Source: DASRFA01 sp035651755 (GTDB lineage: Bacteria; Desulfobacterota; Binatia; UBA12015). From it: a stretch of DNA of 64,000 nt. A model generated the notes under the pieces. That model was not told the origin of the DNA, did no database searches, and saw nothing but the letters and a program-made list of their open reading frames with translations. The DNA lies in assembly GCA_035651755.1 (NCBI GenBank), contig DASRFA010000044.1:69105-133104 (forward strand), given 5' to 3'. Positions 42,590 to 52,516 of the stretch are shown one piece after another (the stretch's first letter is position 1; each line of letters starts with the position of its first letter). The translations under genes and the position numbers were made by a program.

Positions 42590-43936
42590 ATGGATTTCAC
42601 TCCCCACACCGAAGCCGACGTCGCCGAGATGCTGGCCGCGATCGGGGCGGCGCAGGTCTCGGACCTCTTCGCGCACCTTCCGGAGGAGGTCCGGCTGCGG
42701 GCGCCGCTCGACATCGCGCCCGGCCTCTGCGAGCCCGATCTGCGCGCCCGCCTGGCCTCTCTCGCCACGCGCAACCGCGCCGAGACGCTTTCCTTCGTGG
42801 GAGCGGGTGCGTACCCGCACTTCGTGCCGGCGGCGGTGGACGCGCTCGCGTCGCGCTCGGAATTCGCGACCGCCTACACGCCGTACCAGCCCGAGGTGAG
42901 CCAGGGGACGCTGCAGGCGATCTTCGAGTTCCAGACGGTGAGCGCGATCCTCCTCGGTACCGAGGTCGCGAACGCGAGCATGTACGACGGCGCCTCCGCC
43001 GCGGCGGAAGCGGTCCTGATGGCGCTCCGCGTGCGGGGCGGGAAGTCGCCCGCGCGGCGCGTCCTGGTGGCCCGCTCCCTCCACCCGAACGTCCGGGGCG
43101 TCATCGCCACCTACGCGCGCGATCTCGAGGGCGTCGACGTCTCCGAGCTCGCCTGGCGGGCCGACGGCCGCGTCGACCTGCCGGCGGGCGACGGCGGCGA
43201 CGACATCGCGTGCGTCGTCGTCGGCTATCCGAACTTCTTCGGGGTCGTGGAGGACCTGCGGTCCGTGGTCGCGTGGGCGCGCGCGCGCCGCGCCCTCGTC
43301 GTGACGGTCACGCTCGAGCCCCTCGCGCTCGGCTGGCTCACCGCGCCCGGGCGGCTCGACGTGGACATCGCCGTCGCGGAAGGGCAGGGCCTCGGCCTCC
43401 CGATGAGCTACGGCGGCCCCGGAGTCGGCCTCTTCGGGACGCGGGAGCGCTTCCTCCGATCGATGCCCGGTCGCATCGTCGGCGAGACGGTCGACGCCGA
43501 CGGCCGCCGTGGCTTCTGCTTGACGCTCTCGACGCGCGAGCAGCACATCCGACGCGAGAAGGCGACGTCGAACATCTGCACGAACCACAGCCTGTGCGCC
43601 CTCGCGTTCACCGTGTGCGTCTCGCTGCTCGGCCCGGGCGGTCTTCGCGACCTCGCGCGGCTGAACGCGCGGAAGCTCCGCTACGCCGTCGCGAAGCTCG
43701 CCGGCGTCGGTCTCTCGGAGGCCTTCACCGGACCCACGTTCAACGAGTGCGTCGTGCGCGCGCCCGGAGCGTCGCAGCGCTGGGAGCGCCTCCTCCGGCG
43801 CGGCATCGTCGCCGGGCTGCCGCTCGAGCGCTTCTATCCCGAGCTCGGCGACGCGCTCCTCCTGTGCGCGACCGACGTCCACCGGCGCGCCGACATCGAT
43901 CGCCTGGCGGCGGAATGGCAATCGGCGCAGGCGTGA
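42590..43936 (+). CDS. gcvPA: Glycine dehydrogenase (decarboxylating) subunit 1
   Basis: The N-terminal half of the split P protein (448 residues), which decarboxylates glycine with PLP held on the partner subunit. Conserved stretches are ATAYTPYQPEVSQGTLQAIF, TEVANASMYDGASAAAEAVL, GQGLGLPMSYGGPGVGLFGT and TSNICTNHSLCALAFTV. Splitting into PA and PB is normal in Firmicutes, archaea and several deltaproteobacteria, unlike the fused form of enterobacteria. The ATG is 102 bp after gcvH; that gap holds no other feature I can support. The stop overlaps the gcvPB start. Confidence 0.95.
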   Translation: MDFTPHTEADVAEMLAAIGAAQVSDLFAHLPEEVRLRAPLDIAPGLCEPDLRARLASLATRNRAETLSFVGAGAYPHFVPAAVDALASRSEFATAYTPYQPEVSQGTLQAIFEFQTVSAILLGTEVANASMYDGASAAAEAVLMALRVRGGKSPARRVLVARSLHPNVRGVIATYARDLEGVDVSELAWRADGRVDLPAGDGGDDIACVVVGYPNFFGVVEDLRSVVAWARARRALVVTVTLEPLALGWLTAPGRLDVDIAVAEGQGLGLPMSYGGPGVGLFGTRERFLRSMPGRIVGETVDADGRRGFCLTLSTREQHIRREKATSNICTNHSLCALAFTVCVSLLGPGGLRDLARLNARKLRYAVAKLAGVGLSEAFTGPTFNECVVRAPGASQRWERLLRRGIVAGLPLERFYPELGDALLLCATDVHRRADIDRLAAEWQSAQA

Positions 43937-45432
43937 TGGCGACCGGGACGGAAACGGCCGCGGCGAGCGAGCCGCTCCTCTTCGAGGCGAGCGTACCGGG
44001 CCGGCGCGGAGCGTCGCTGCCCGCGGACGACATCCCGCCCGAGATCGCGCCCGCGGCGATCGAGGACGAGCTCGCGCGCCCGGAGCTCGGCGACCTGCCC
44101 GAGCTCAGCGAGCTCGACGTCGTCCGCCACTTCACGCGCCTCTCGCAGTGGAACTTCTCGATCGCGACCAACTTCTATCCGCTCGGGTCGTGCACGATGA
44201 AGTACAACCCGATCGTGAACGAGTGGGCGGCTCGCCTTCCCGGCTTCGCCGACATCCACCCGCTGTGGCCGGACGTCCTCGTGCAGGGCGCTCTCGCGCT
44301 CGAGCGCGAGCTCGAGGAAATGCTGGCGCGCGTGAGCGGCATGGATGCGGTGACGCTCACGCCGGCCGCCGGCGCGCAGGGCGAGTTCGTCGGCATCAAG
44401 ATGGTGCGGGCGCACCACGTGCGATCGGGGAACCCGCGGCACACCGTGCTCATTCCGGCGAGCGCGCACGGCACCAACCCCGCGACGTCCGCGCTCTGCG
44501 GGTATCGAGTCGCCGAGATCCCCGTCGGGCGCGACGGGCTCATGCACCTGTCCGACGTGACGCCGCACCTCGGCGACGACGTCGCCGCGATCATGATCAC
44601 GAACCCGAACACGCTCGGCCTCTTCGAGCGCGAGGTGCGCGCGATCGCGGACGCCGTGCACGCATGCGGCGGGCTCGTCTACATCGACGGCGCGAACATG
44701 AACGCGCTCTGCGGCGTGTCGCGCCCGGGCGACATGGGCGCCGACGTCCTCCACATCAACCTCCACAAGACGTTCTCGACCCCGCACGGCGGCGGCGGCC
44801 CGGGCGCCGGCCCGGTCTGCGTCAAGAAGATCCTGGAGCCGTACCTGCCGGTGCCGCGCATCGTGCCCGTCGAGGGCGGGCTCCGGCTGTCCGAAGATTT
44901 CCCGCACTCGATCGGCCGCGTCCGGACCTTCCAGGGCAACTTCGGGATGCTGGTGCGAGCGTTCACCTACATGTCGGCGCTCGGCGGCGACGGGATCGCG
45001 CGCATGACCGAGCGCGCCGTGCTGAACGCCAACTACCTCCGGCGGAAGCTCGAGGGCCTCCTCCAGATCGCGCAGACCGAGCCGTGCCTGCACGAGTGCG
45101 TCTTCACCGACCAGTCGCTCGCCGGGACCGGTGTCAAGACACTCGACGTCGCGAAGCGGCTCCTCGACTACGGCTTCCACGCGCCGACGATCTACTTCCC
45201 GCTGGTCGTCGCCGGCGCCCTCATGATCGAGCCGACCGAGAGCGAGAGCCGCCAGACCCTCGACGCCTTCGCCGCCGCGATCGCCGCCATCGTCGAAGAG
45301 GCGCGCACCGACCCCGACCGCGTCCACACGGCCCCCCACACCACCCGCGTCCGCCGCCTCGACGAGACCCGCGCCGCCCGACACCCGGTGCTGCGCTGGC
45401 GACGAAACCGTCGCGAACCGGCCACAACGTAG
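43936..45432 (+). CDS. gcvPB: Glycine dehydrogenase (decarboxylating) subunit 2
   Basis: The PLP-binding half of the split P protein, 498 residues. The PLP lysine lies in INLHKTFSTPHGGGGPGAGP, preceded by YIDGANMNALCGVSRPGDMG. Other signatures are NFYPLGSCTMKYNP, TPAAGAQGEFVGIKMVRAHH and VLIPASAHGTNPATSALCGY. The ATG at 43936 shares a base with the gcvPA stop (TGATG); an ATG seven codons upstream inside gcvPA is also in frame. It ends the folD-gcv operon. Downstream lies the repeat-rich 324-bp convergent gap. Confidence 0.95.
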   Translation: MATGTETAAASEPLLFEASVPGRRGASLPADDIPPEIAPAAIEDELARPELGDLPELSELDVVRHFTRLSQWNFSIATNFYPLGSCTMKYNPIVNEWAARLPGFADIHPLWPDVLVQGALALERELEEMLARVSGMDAVTLTPAAGAQGEFVGIKMVRAHHVRSGNPRHTVLIPASAHGTNPATSALCGYRVAEIPVGRDGLMHLSDVTPHLGDDVAAIMITNPNTLGLFEREVRAIADAVHACGGLVYIDGANMNALCGVSRPGDMGADVLHINLHKTFSTPHGGGGPGAGPVCVKKILEPYLPVPRIVPVEGGLRLSEDFPHSIGRVRTFQGNFGMLVRAFTYMSALGGDGIARMTERAVLNANYLRRKLEGLLQIAQTEPCLHECVFTDQSLAGTGVKTLDVAKRLLDYGFHAPTIYFPLVVAGALMIEPTESESRQTLDAFAAAIAAIVEEARTDPDRVHTAPHTTRVRRLDETRAARHPVLRWRRNRREPATT

Positions 45433-45477
45433 CGCCGATCGGCCCGCGGCCGCAGGCAGACGTACCGAGTTTAGAAG

Positions 45478-45524
45478 TGCTGCCGCAGCGACGCGCGGCG
45501 AGCCGCGCGAGCGGCCACCGGCGC
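45478..45524 (+). repeat. G+C-rich hairpin core repeat, copy 3 of 3
   Basis: GTGCTGCCGCAGCG, the palindrome CGCGCGGCGAGCCGCGCG and AGCGGCCACCGGCGC, differing from the copy at 4777 at only a few positions. It lies 46 bp after the gcvPB stop and 44 bp before the second 128-bp palindrome, so the two repeat types again co-occur. Relative to the palindrome it is in the opposite orientation from the first locus, which argues that they are separate units. Confidence 0.72.
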
Positions 45525-45567
45525 TAGCTGGCGCTCAGGGCGCCCGATCAGTCGGCACGTGGTGCAA

Positions 45568-45695
45568 GCGGCGGGAGCGGCGCGTGAGCGAGCACCGGCA
45601 GCGACGTTGGAGGAGGCGCCCTTCCTCATCCATGAGACAACAGAGGGCGCCTCCGACAGGAGTCGCCGTGCTCGCTCAGGCGCCGCTCCCGCCGC
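45568..45695 (+). repeat. 128-bp near-palindromic element, copy B
   Basis: Outer arms 45568-45595 and 45668-45695 are complementary at 27 of 28 positions. GCGAC and GTCGC extend the stem. An internal loop with GTTGGA on the left and GACAGGA on the right is followed by the inner stem GGAGGCGCCCT and AGGGCGCCTCC and a loop around 45625-45642. The element has the same 128-bp length as the copy at 4550-4677, with the loop sequences conserved and most stem sequence changed on both sides. It lies 136 nt downstream of gcvPB in sense. With the core repeat it accounts for most of the 45433-45756 gap; no gene is seen there. Confidence 0.82.
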
Positions 45696-45756
45696 GCTCG
45701 GACGCCGCCGGCCTCGCTCGGGCGACGCGCCGCGCTGGTGTGAGCGTCAAGCGCCG

Positions 45757-46980
45757 CTACAGCAACCCGACGCGCAACCGGCTCTCGATCGCCTGGATCT
45801 GCGGCTCGCCCGCCCCGGGACCGATCGCGGCCGCGAGCTGCGCCTGGAACACGAACTCGAACTCGCCCTTGTCGTTCGCGGCCGACGCCGGCGGGTTCTG
45901 GTCGAAGGCGGCCTGCCGAAGCGCGTTCAGGAGCGTCTGGTCGACGGCGAGGCTGCCGGAGCGCTCCTCGACGTCGATGTCCTTGAGCTTCCCGTTCCGG
46001 TCGAGCGTCGCGCGCACGGTGATCGCGTCGTGCGCGGCGAGCACGTCCTTCAAGCCCAGGTCGCGGCGCTGGTAGATGAGGAGGTTCTGGAAGACGCGCG
46101 TTCCGACGCGGCGGACGAAGGGGGCGAAGCGATCGGCCTTGGTGTTCAGCAGGGTCAGGTTGCCCTGTGCGACGTCGGGGAGGTCGTCGAACGTGCCGCG
46201 CGGGCCGGAGAAGATGCCGCGCACCGGCGGCGGCGCGCTCATGAGATCGCGGCGAGGGTCGACGGCGGCGGAGCGCTCGTCGGCTCGCCCGGACGGAGCG
46301 CCGTCGTCCGGCTCCCGGGCGGCCGCCTCGTTCCGGGCGAGGACCTCGGCGGGCGGCGCGAGGAGCCGATCGAGGCCGGGGAGCGGCTTTCCGGCCGGCA
46401 TCGTCTCACCCGGGACGTCGATCTCCCCGCGGCTCGGAGGCGGCGCGGCGCGCGCGCTCCGCGTGTCGGCTTTGGCCGCGGGGCGTGGGGGCGGCGCGGC
46501 GCGCGGCGCGGCCGGGCGAGCAGGGGCCGCGGGTGGCGCGGGCGGCGGCTTCGGCGCGGTCGCGACCCTCTCCGCCGGCGGCGTCTCGCTCGACGTCCCC
46601 GCTTCCGGGTTTCCGCGCTTGACGCTCTCCTTGTCGACGCGGTTGTCGCGATCGCTGAGATAGGCGCGCCCGAGCGGCGGCTGCTCGTTCTCCTGGTCGG
46701 AAGGTGCGACGATCTGGTTCTGGACGCGGGCTGCGTCGCGCGGCGGGGCGGGCGCTTTGGCCGGCGGCGCGGGACGCGCGGCCGGCGCGGCGCGCTGCGC
46801 CGGCGCGGGCGGAGGTGGCGGCGCGAGCTTCACGACGATCGGCGGGGGCTCGGCCTCGCCGAGCGACAGCTTCGCCCGGTTCAGCCAGGCGAGGACGGTC
46901 AGGTGGAGCAGCAGCGACAGCGCGAGGAACGTCGCGAAGACCGACGGCCGGGGACGCTGTGGCGTCAGCGCGAACGCCAC
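45757..46980 (-). CDS. TonB/TolA-like energy-transducer protein
   Basis: A 407-residue protein with one N-terminal membrane helix (SVFATFLALSLLLHLTVLAW), a long Pro/Ala-rich periplasmic linker (KLAPPPPPAPAQRAAPAARP and similar), and a C-terminal TonB-like domain (TVRATLDRNGKLKDIDVEER, then LNALRQAAFDQNPP). Such proteins span the periplasm to couple inner-membrane proton motive force to outer-membrane receptors. The GTG at 46980 was chosen because AAGGAG lies 8 bases upstream and the membrane helix follows; the frame is open beyond. ExbB/ExbD partners and receptors are not in the window. It diverges from tatA with only 48 bp between start codons. Confidence 0.82.
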   Translation of the reverse strand: MAFALTPQRPRPSVFATFLALSLLLHLTVLAWLNRAKLSLGEAEPPPIVVKLAPPPPPAPAQRAAPAARPAPPAKAPAPPRDAARVQNQIVAPSDQENEQPPLGRAYLSDRDNRVDKESVKRGNPEAGTSSETPPAERVATAPKPPPAPPAAPARPAAPRAAPPPRPAAKADTRSARAAPPPSRGEIDVPGETMPAGKPLPGLDRLLAPPAEVLARNEAAAREPDDGAPSGRADERSAAVDPRRDLMSAPPPVRGIFSGPRGTFDDLPDVAQGNLTLLNTKADRFAPFVRRVGTRVFQNLLIYQRRDLGLKDVLAAHDAITVRATLDRNGKLKDIDVEERSGSLAVDQTLLNALRQAAFDQNPPASAANDKGEFEFVFQAQLAAAIGPGAGEPQIQAIESRLRVGLL

Positions 46981-47028
46981 CGCATCGTCTCCTTGCGGGG
47001 GGCGAGCCCGTGGCCTACAGTCGCCTCG

Positions 47029-47226
47029 ATGGGTCTCGGTGTCCCCGAGCTGCTGATCATCCTGGCGGTCGTGCTGATCATCTTCGGGCCGGGAAAGCTG
47101 CCGGCGCTCGGCAGCGGAATCGGTAACGCGATCCGGAATTTTCGCAAAGAGGTGAACCAGCCGGACGCGATCGACGTGACGCCCGACCGTCCGGACGGCA
47201 AGCCCTCTCCCGACAAGCCCGCCTGA
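47029..47226 (+). CDS. tatA: Sec-independent translocase subunit TatA
   Basis: TatA (65 residues) forms the protein-conducting multimer of the twin-arginine pathway for folded proteins. It has the family pattern: a short periplasmic N-terminus, the membrane helix PELLIILAVVLIIFGPGKLP with the FGPGKLP hinge, and the amphipathic helix GSGIGNAIRNFRKEVNQPD, then an acidic-basic tail. It stands alone here; tatB and tatC are not adjacent, as in some lineages with dispersed tat genes. The ATG at 47029 gives the expected length. Confidence 0.93.
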   Translation: MGLGVPELLIILAVVLIIFGPGKLPALGSGIGNAIRNFRKEVNQPDAIDVTPDRPDGKPSPDKPA

Positions 47227-47256
47227 CCTCGGCGCCGGCGGCGCGCGCGACCGCAC

Positions 47257-48426
47257 TCATGCCGGACGCGCGTCGACCACCCGACACGTGACCTCCGTCG
47301 CGTTCGGCGGGGGGTCCGGGAAGACGATCAGGAAGCTCGCCGACTCCCCCGGTCGCACGAGGAAGCGGCGGTTCGGCTCCAGGCGGAGCAGCATCTCGAC
47401 CTCGCTCGCGGACAGGTCGCGGATCGTCTTTCGGAACTGGTTCGCGGCGTAGACGACCTGTCGCTTGCGCTCGACGCCGTCGGAGAGGAGCCGTCCCTCG
47501 ACCTCGATGAGGCGCAGACTCTGGTTGGTCGTGTTCAGGACGCGCCCGGACACGACGAGCGCGGGCCGGTCGCCCTTGATGTGATCGACGCTCTGCTCGA
47601 CGCCGTTGATCTGGAGGCGCCACACGAGCAGGTGGTCGTCGCCGAGGAGGCGGCCGAGGATCGGCACGGCGCCGAGCCGCTCGAAGGCGAGGTCGGGCCG
47701 CCGGCTGAGGATCGCCGCCAGCACGAGGAACGCCGCGACCACCGCGCCGACCCCGATCGCGACCGGCTTGAGCGGCGAGCGCCGCGGCCCGGCCGCGCGC
47801 TTCCGCGGCTCCACCGGCGCGCGCTGCGCGCGATCGCGTTCGGTGATCAAGAGCGGGCCCTCGTCGTCCTCGACCTCGGGGCCGAGGTCGTCGTCGTCCC
47901 GGTCGCGCCGGCGCGCTTCGTCGCGAGCGGGCGGCGGTCGGCGCGCGCCGCGCGGCTCGGACCGCTCGTCGGCCGAGGCGCTCGCCGCCGCGCGCGGGCG
48001 GGCCGACTCCGCGAGGAAGGCCGGCTCGTCGTCGCCGCGGTCCCGGCGCGCCGAAGGCGGCACGGCGGAAGCGCGCGCGTCCGCGCCTCTCGTCCCACGC
48101 GCGCGCGGCTCCTCTCGCGCCGGCTCCTCGTCGTCGTCCGGCGACGCGAAGCGGTCGTCCTCGTCGTCGACGGTGAGGTCGTCCTCGTGCTCCGCGTCCG
48201 CGATCGCAGGCCCGCTGCGTGCGTCCGGCTCGTCGCCCGCCGGCGGGTCGAACGCGAAGCTCAGGTTCCGGCTGTCGCGGCCGCGCGCCGGGGCGCGTCC
48301 GGCCGGCCGGTCGCCGGCCGAGAAGACGTGGTTGCAGCGCGTGCACTTGAAGACCGGGCGCGGATCGCTGAGACGCGCCTCGGGGACGCGGTACTGCGTG
48401 CTGCAACGAGGACACTGAACCGTCAC
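47257..48426 (-). CDS. Zinc-ribbon (MJ0042) membrane protein with C-terminal DUF3426-like domain
   Basis: A 389-residue protein. The N-terminus is a zinc ribbon, VQCPRCSTQYRVPEARLSD then FKCTRCNHVF, with two CxxC pairs. Residues about 50-215 are a charged, low-complexity linker (acidic first, then Arg-rich). A single membrane helix (VAIGVGAVVAAFLVLAAILS) follows near residue 230. The remainder is a DUF3426-like periplasmic beta domain (VVSGRVLNTTNQSLRLIEVE, then PGESASFLIVFPDPPPNATE). Family function is unknown. The GTG at 48426 has GGGAGG a few bases upstream. It converges on tatA, and the tRNA-Leu gene lies about 200 bp upstream on the same strand. Confidence 0.85.
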   Translation of the reverse strand: MTVQCPRCSTQYRVPEARLSDPRPVFKCTRCNHVFSAGDRPAGRAPARGRDSRNLSFAFDPPAGDEPDARSGPAIADAEHEDDLTVDDEDDRFASPDDDEEPAREEPRARGTRGADARASAVPPSARRDRGDDEPAFLAESARPRAAASASADERSEPRGARRPPPARDEARRRDRDDDDLGPEVEDDEGPLLITERDRAQRAPVEPRKRAAGPRRSPLKPVAIGVGAVVAAFLVLAAILSRRPDLAFERLGAVPILGRLLGDDHLLVWRLQINGVEQSVDHIKGDRPALVVSGRVLNTTNQSLRLIEVEGRLLSDGVERKRQVVYAANQFRKTIRDLSASEVEMLLRLEPNRRFLVRPGESASFLIVFPDPPPNATEVTCRVVDARPA

Positions 48427-48622
48427 GAGCCAGCCTCCCTCACCACGAGCTCCATCTCCCGTCGTGTCCCGTCGTGCACGCGCGGTCGCACTCTGCCACA
48501 CGGCCGGCGCGATTTCACACCCGACGAGGTGCCGACGCTCGCCGAAAATCCGGGTCCAGCGCACGCGGTCGCGGCGCCCTTCGGCGTGCGCAGGCGGTTC
48601 GCCGGGCCGATGGGCGGCGCAG

Positions 48623-48706
48623 TGCGAGAGGGGGGACTTGAACCCCCACGGGTGTTACCCCACAGGCTTCTGAGACCTGCGCGTCTGCCAGTTCCGCCAC
48701 TCTCGC
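48623..48706 (-). tRNA. tRNA-Leu (anticodon CAG)
   Basis: On the minus strand the sequence folds as a class II tRNA. The acceptor stem is GCGAGAG with CTCTCGC and an A discriminator. The D arm contains AACTGGCAGA. The anticodon stem is CAGGT with GCCTG around the loop CTCAGAA, giving CAG. There is a long variable arm (GGGGTAACACCC region) and a T arm with GTTCAAGTC. The 3' CCA is not encoded. The long variable arm and A73 fit leucine, not serine. CUG is expected to be a main leucine codon at this G+C content. Confidence 0.93.
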
Positions 48707-48838
48707 GCGCCCTGGCGCAGTACCAGTCGACGGCAGAGCGAGCAACGCACGCGACCGCGTTGGGCGCTCCGGAAGTGATGCACGACCGCGGGGCCGCCGC
48801 CGTTGGCGGCCGCGCGCGCGGTTGCTAACGCTTGCCGC

Positions 48839-51531
48839 GTGTCGACGGAGATCGCGAAGGCCTACGCGCCGCGCGAGGTCGAGGAGCGCTGGGCGCACGA
48901 GTGGATCCGCTCGCGCATCTTCGCGGCCCGCGCCGACGCGCCCGGAGAGCCGTTCTCGATCGTCATCCCGCCGCCGAACATCACCGGGCAGCTCCATCTC
49001 GGGCACGCCCTCAACAACACGCTGCAGGACGCGCTCGTGCGCTGGAAGCGCATGGACGGCTTCAACGCCGTCTGGGTGCCCGGGACCGACCATGCATCGA
49101 TCGCGACCCAGAACGTCGTCGAGCGCCAGCTCGCGCAGGACGGCCTCGATCGCCACCAGGTCGGGCGCGAGAAGTTCCTCGAGCGCACCTTCGCGTGGAA
49201 GAACGAGGTCGCGCCCTACATCGTGTCGCAGCTCCAGCGCCTCGGGGCGTCGTGCGACTGGTCGCGCGAGCGCTTCACGATGGACGAGGGGCTGTCGCGC
49301 GCGGTGCGCGAGGTGTTCGTCCGGCTCTACGAGGACGGGCTCATCTACCGCGGCCGTCGCCTGATCAACTGGTGCTGCCGGTGCGGGACGGCGCTCTCGG
49401 ACATCGAGGTCGAGCACGAGGACGTCGAGGGGAAGCTCTGGCACCTCCGCTATCCGTTCGCGGACGGGAGCGGCGCGGTCGTCGTCGCGACGACCCGGCC
49501 CGAGACGATGCTCGGCGACACGGCCGTCGCCGTCCACCCCGACGACGAGCGCTACGCCGGGCTGGTCGGGAAGCGCCTCCGCCTCCCGGTCGTCGGCCGC
49601 GAGATCCCGCTCGTCGCCGATCCCCAGGTCGACCGCGAGTTCGGGACCGGCGCCGTCAAGATCACGCCCGCGCACGACTTCAACGACTTCGAGATGGCGG
49701 CGCGCCACGGCCTCGAGCTCGTCCCGGTCATCGACGAGCGCGGCGTGATGACGGAAGCCGCCGGACCGTACGCCGGCCTCGACCGCGGCGAGGCGCGCGA
49801 GCGCATCGTCGCCGACTTCGAGCGCGACGGGACGCTGGTCGGGACGGAGCCGCACGCGCTCGCCGTCGGCACCTGCTACCGCTGCCACCAGGTCGTCGAG
49901 CCGCTCCTGTCCACGCAGTGGTTCGTCCGGACGAAGCCGCTCGCGGAGCCGGCGATCGCGGCCGTGCGCGACGGGCGTACGCGCTTCTTCCCGGAGCACT
50001 GGAGCAAGACCTACTTCGCGTGGATGGAGAACATCCGCGACTGGTGCGTGTCGCGGCAGCTCTGGTGGGGACATCGCATCCCGGCCTGGTACTGCGACGC
50101 GTGCAGCGAGCCCGCCGGACCGGAGGTCTCCGGCGCGACGACCGTTCCGAAGGTGATCGTCGCGCGCGAGGCGCCCGCGTCGTGCCCGGGGTGCGGCGGC
50201 GCGCTCCGCCAGGACGAGGACGTGCTCGACACCTGGTTCTCGAGCGGCCTCTGGCCGTTCTCGACGCTCGGCTGGCCCGACGACACGCCCGACCTCCGGA
50301 AGTGGTACCCGACGTCCGTTCTCGTGACGGGCTTCGACATCATCTTCTTCTGGGTCGCCCGCATGATGATGTTCGGGCTCCGCTTCACGGGCGACGTGCC
50401 GTTTCGCCACGTCTACGTCCACGGCCTCGTGCGCGACGAGTACGGCGCGAAGATGAGCAAGAGCAAGGGCAACGTAAAGGACCCGCTCGAGCTGCTCGCG
50501 ACCTACGGCACCGACGCGCTCCGCTTCACGCTCGCCGCCCAGTCCGCCATGGGGCGCGACATCCGGCTGTCGCTCGATCGCATCGAGGGCAATCGCGCGT
50601 TCGCGAACAAGATCTGGAACGTCGCGCGGTTCGTGCGGATGAACCTGGAGGAAGGCGTCCCGGGATCCGTCGCCGACCGCGATCTCGATGCGCCGGCGCG
50701 CTGGATCCGGACGCGCCTGTCGCGCACGATCGCCGACGTCCGCGAGTCGCTGGCGACTTACCGCTTCAACGACGCGGCCACGGCGCTCTACCGCTTCCTG
50801 TGGAACGAGCTCTGCGACTGGTACGTCGAGCTCGCGAAGCTCTCGCTCGCGTCGCCGGACAAGGCGCGGCGCGACGCCACCCGCGCAACGCTGGTCGACG
50901 TGCTCGACGCCTCGCTGCGGCTCCTCCACCCGCTCATGCCGTTCATCACCGAGGAGCTCTGGCACGCCCTGCCGCGCTCGGCCGAGGACCCCGTCAGCAT
51001 CGCGCTCGCGCGCTACCCGAAGGTCGACGACTTCCGTCCGAGCTACGACGCGGAGGCTCGCGTCGACCGCCTGATCGAGATCGTGCGCGCGCTCCGGAAC
51101 CTGCGCGCGGAGACGAACGTCCCGCCCGGCCGCGAGATCGACCTCCTCGTCGCCGGAGCGGAAGGCGCGGACGGCGACGCGCTCGGCGACCTCACGCCCG
51201 CGATCCGCACGCTCGCGCGCGTCGGCCGGATCGCGGCGGTCGCCGACGGCGAGCGCCCGCGCGGCGCGGCGACGGCCGCCGCGGGCGGCCTCGAGCTCTA
51301 CGTGCCGCTCGCCGGCGTGATCGACGTATCGGCCGAGCGTGACCGCCTGAAGCGCGAGCTCGAGAAGATCGCGGCCGAGATCGCGGGCGTCGCGCGGAAG
51401 CTCGACAACCGCGACTTCGTCGAGCGCGCGCCGGAGGAAGTCGTGTCGGCGACGCGCGCGCGGGCGGACGACCTCGCCGGGAAGCGCGAGCTCCTCGAGC
51501 GCGGCCTCGGGCGGCTCGCGGAGGTGGAGCC

Positions 51532-51535
<4 letters not shown>
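48839..51535 (+). CDS. valS: Valyl-tRNA synthetase
   Basis: A class I synthetase of 898 residues. The HIGH motif is in IPPPNITGQLHLGHALNNTL, and KMSKS is in GAKMSKSKGNVKDPLELLAT. The editing domain (VVATTRPETMLGDTAVAVHP), a Cys-containing insert (YCDACSEPAG and CPGCGGAL) and the C-terminal coiled coil typical of ValRS (SAERDRLKRELEKIAAEIAG) are all present. The GTG at 48839 directly precedes KAYAPREVEERW; an upstream in-frame region lacks conservation. It is the head of a run in which each gene nearly touches the next (nadC, birA, coaX, EF-G-like). Confidence 0.96.
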
Positions 51536-52515
<980 letters not shown>

Positions 52516-52516
52516 C

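Noticed and set aside
48623..48706. tRNA-Ser reading of the class II tRNA
   Set aside because: Anticodon CAG with A discriminator and the D-loop pattern fit leucine; a serine anticodon cannot be placed in the seven-base loop.
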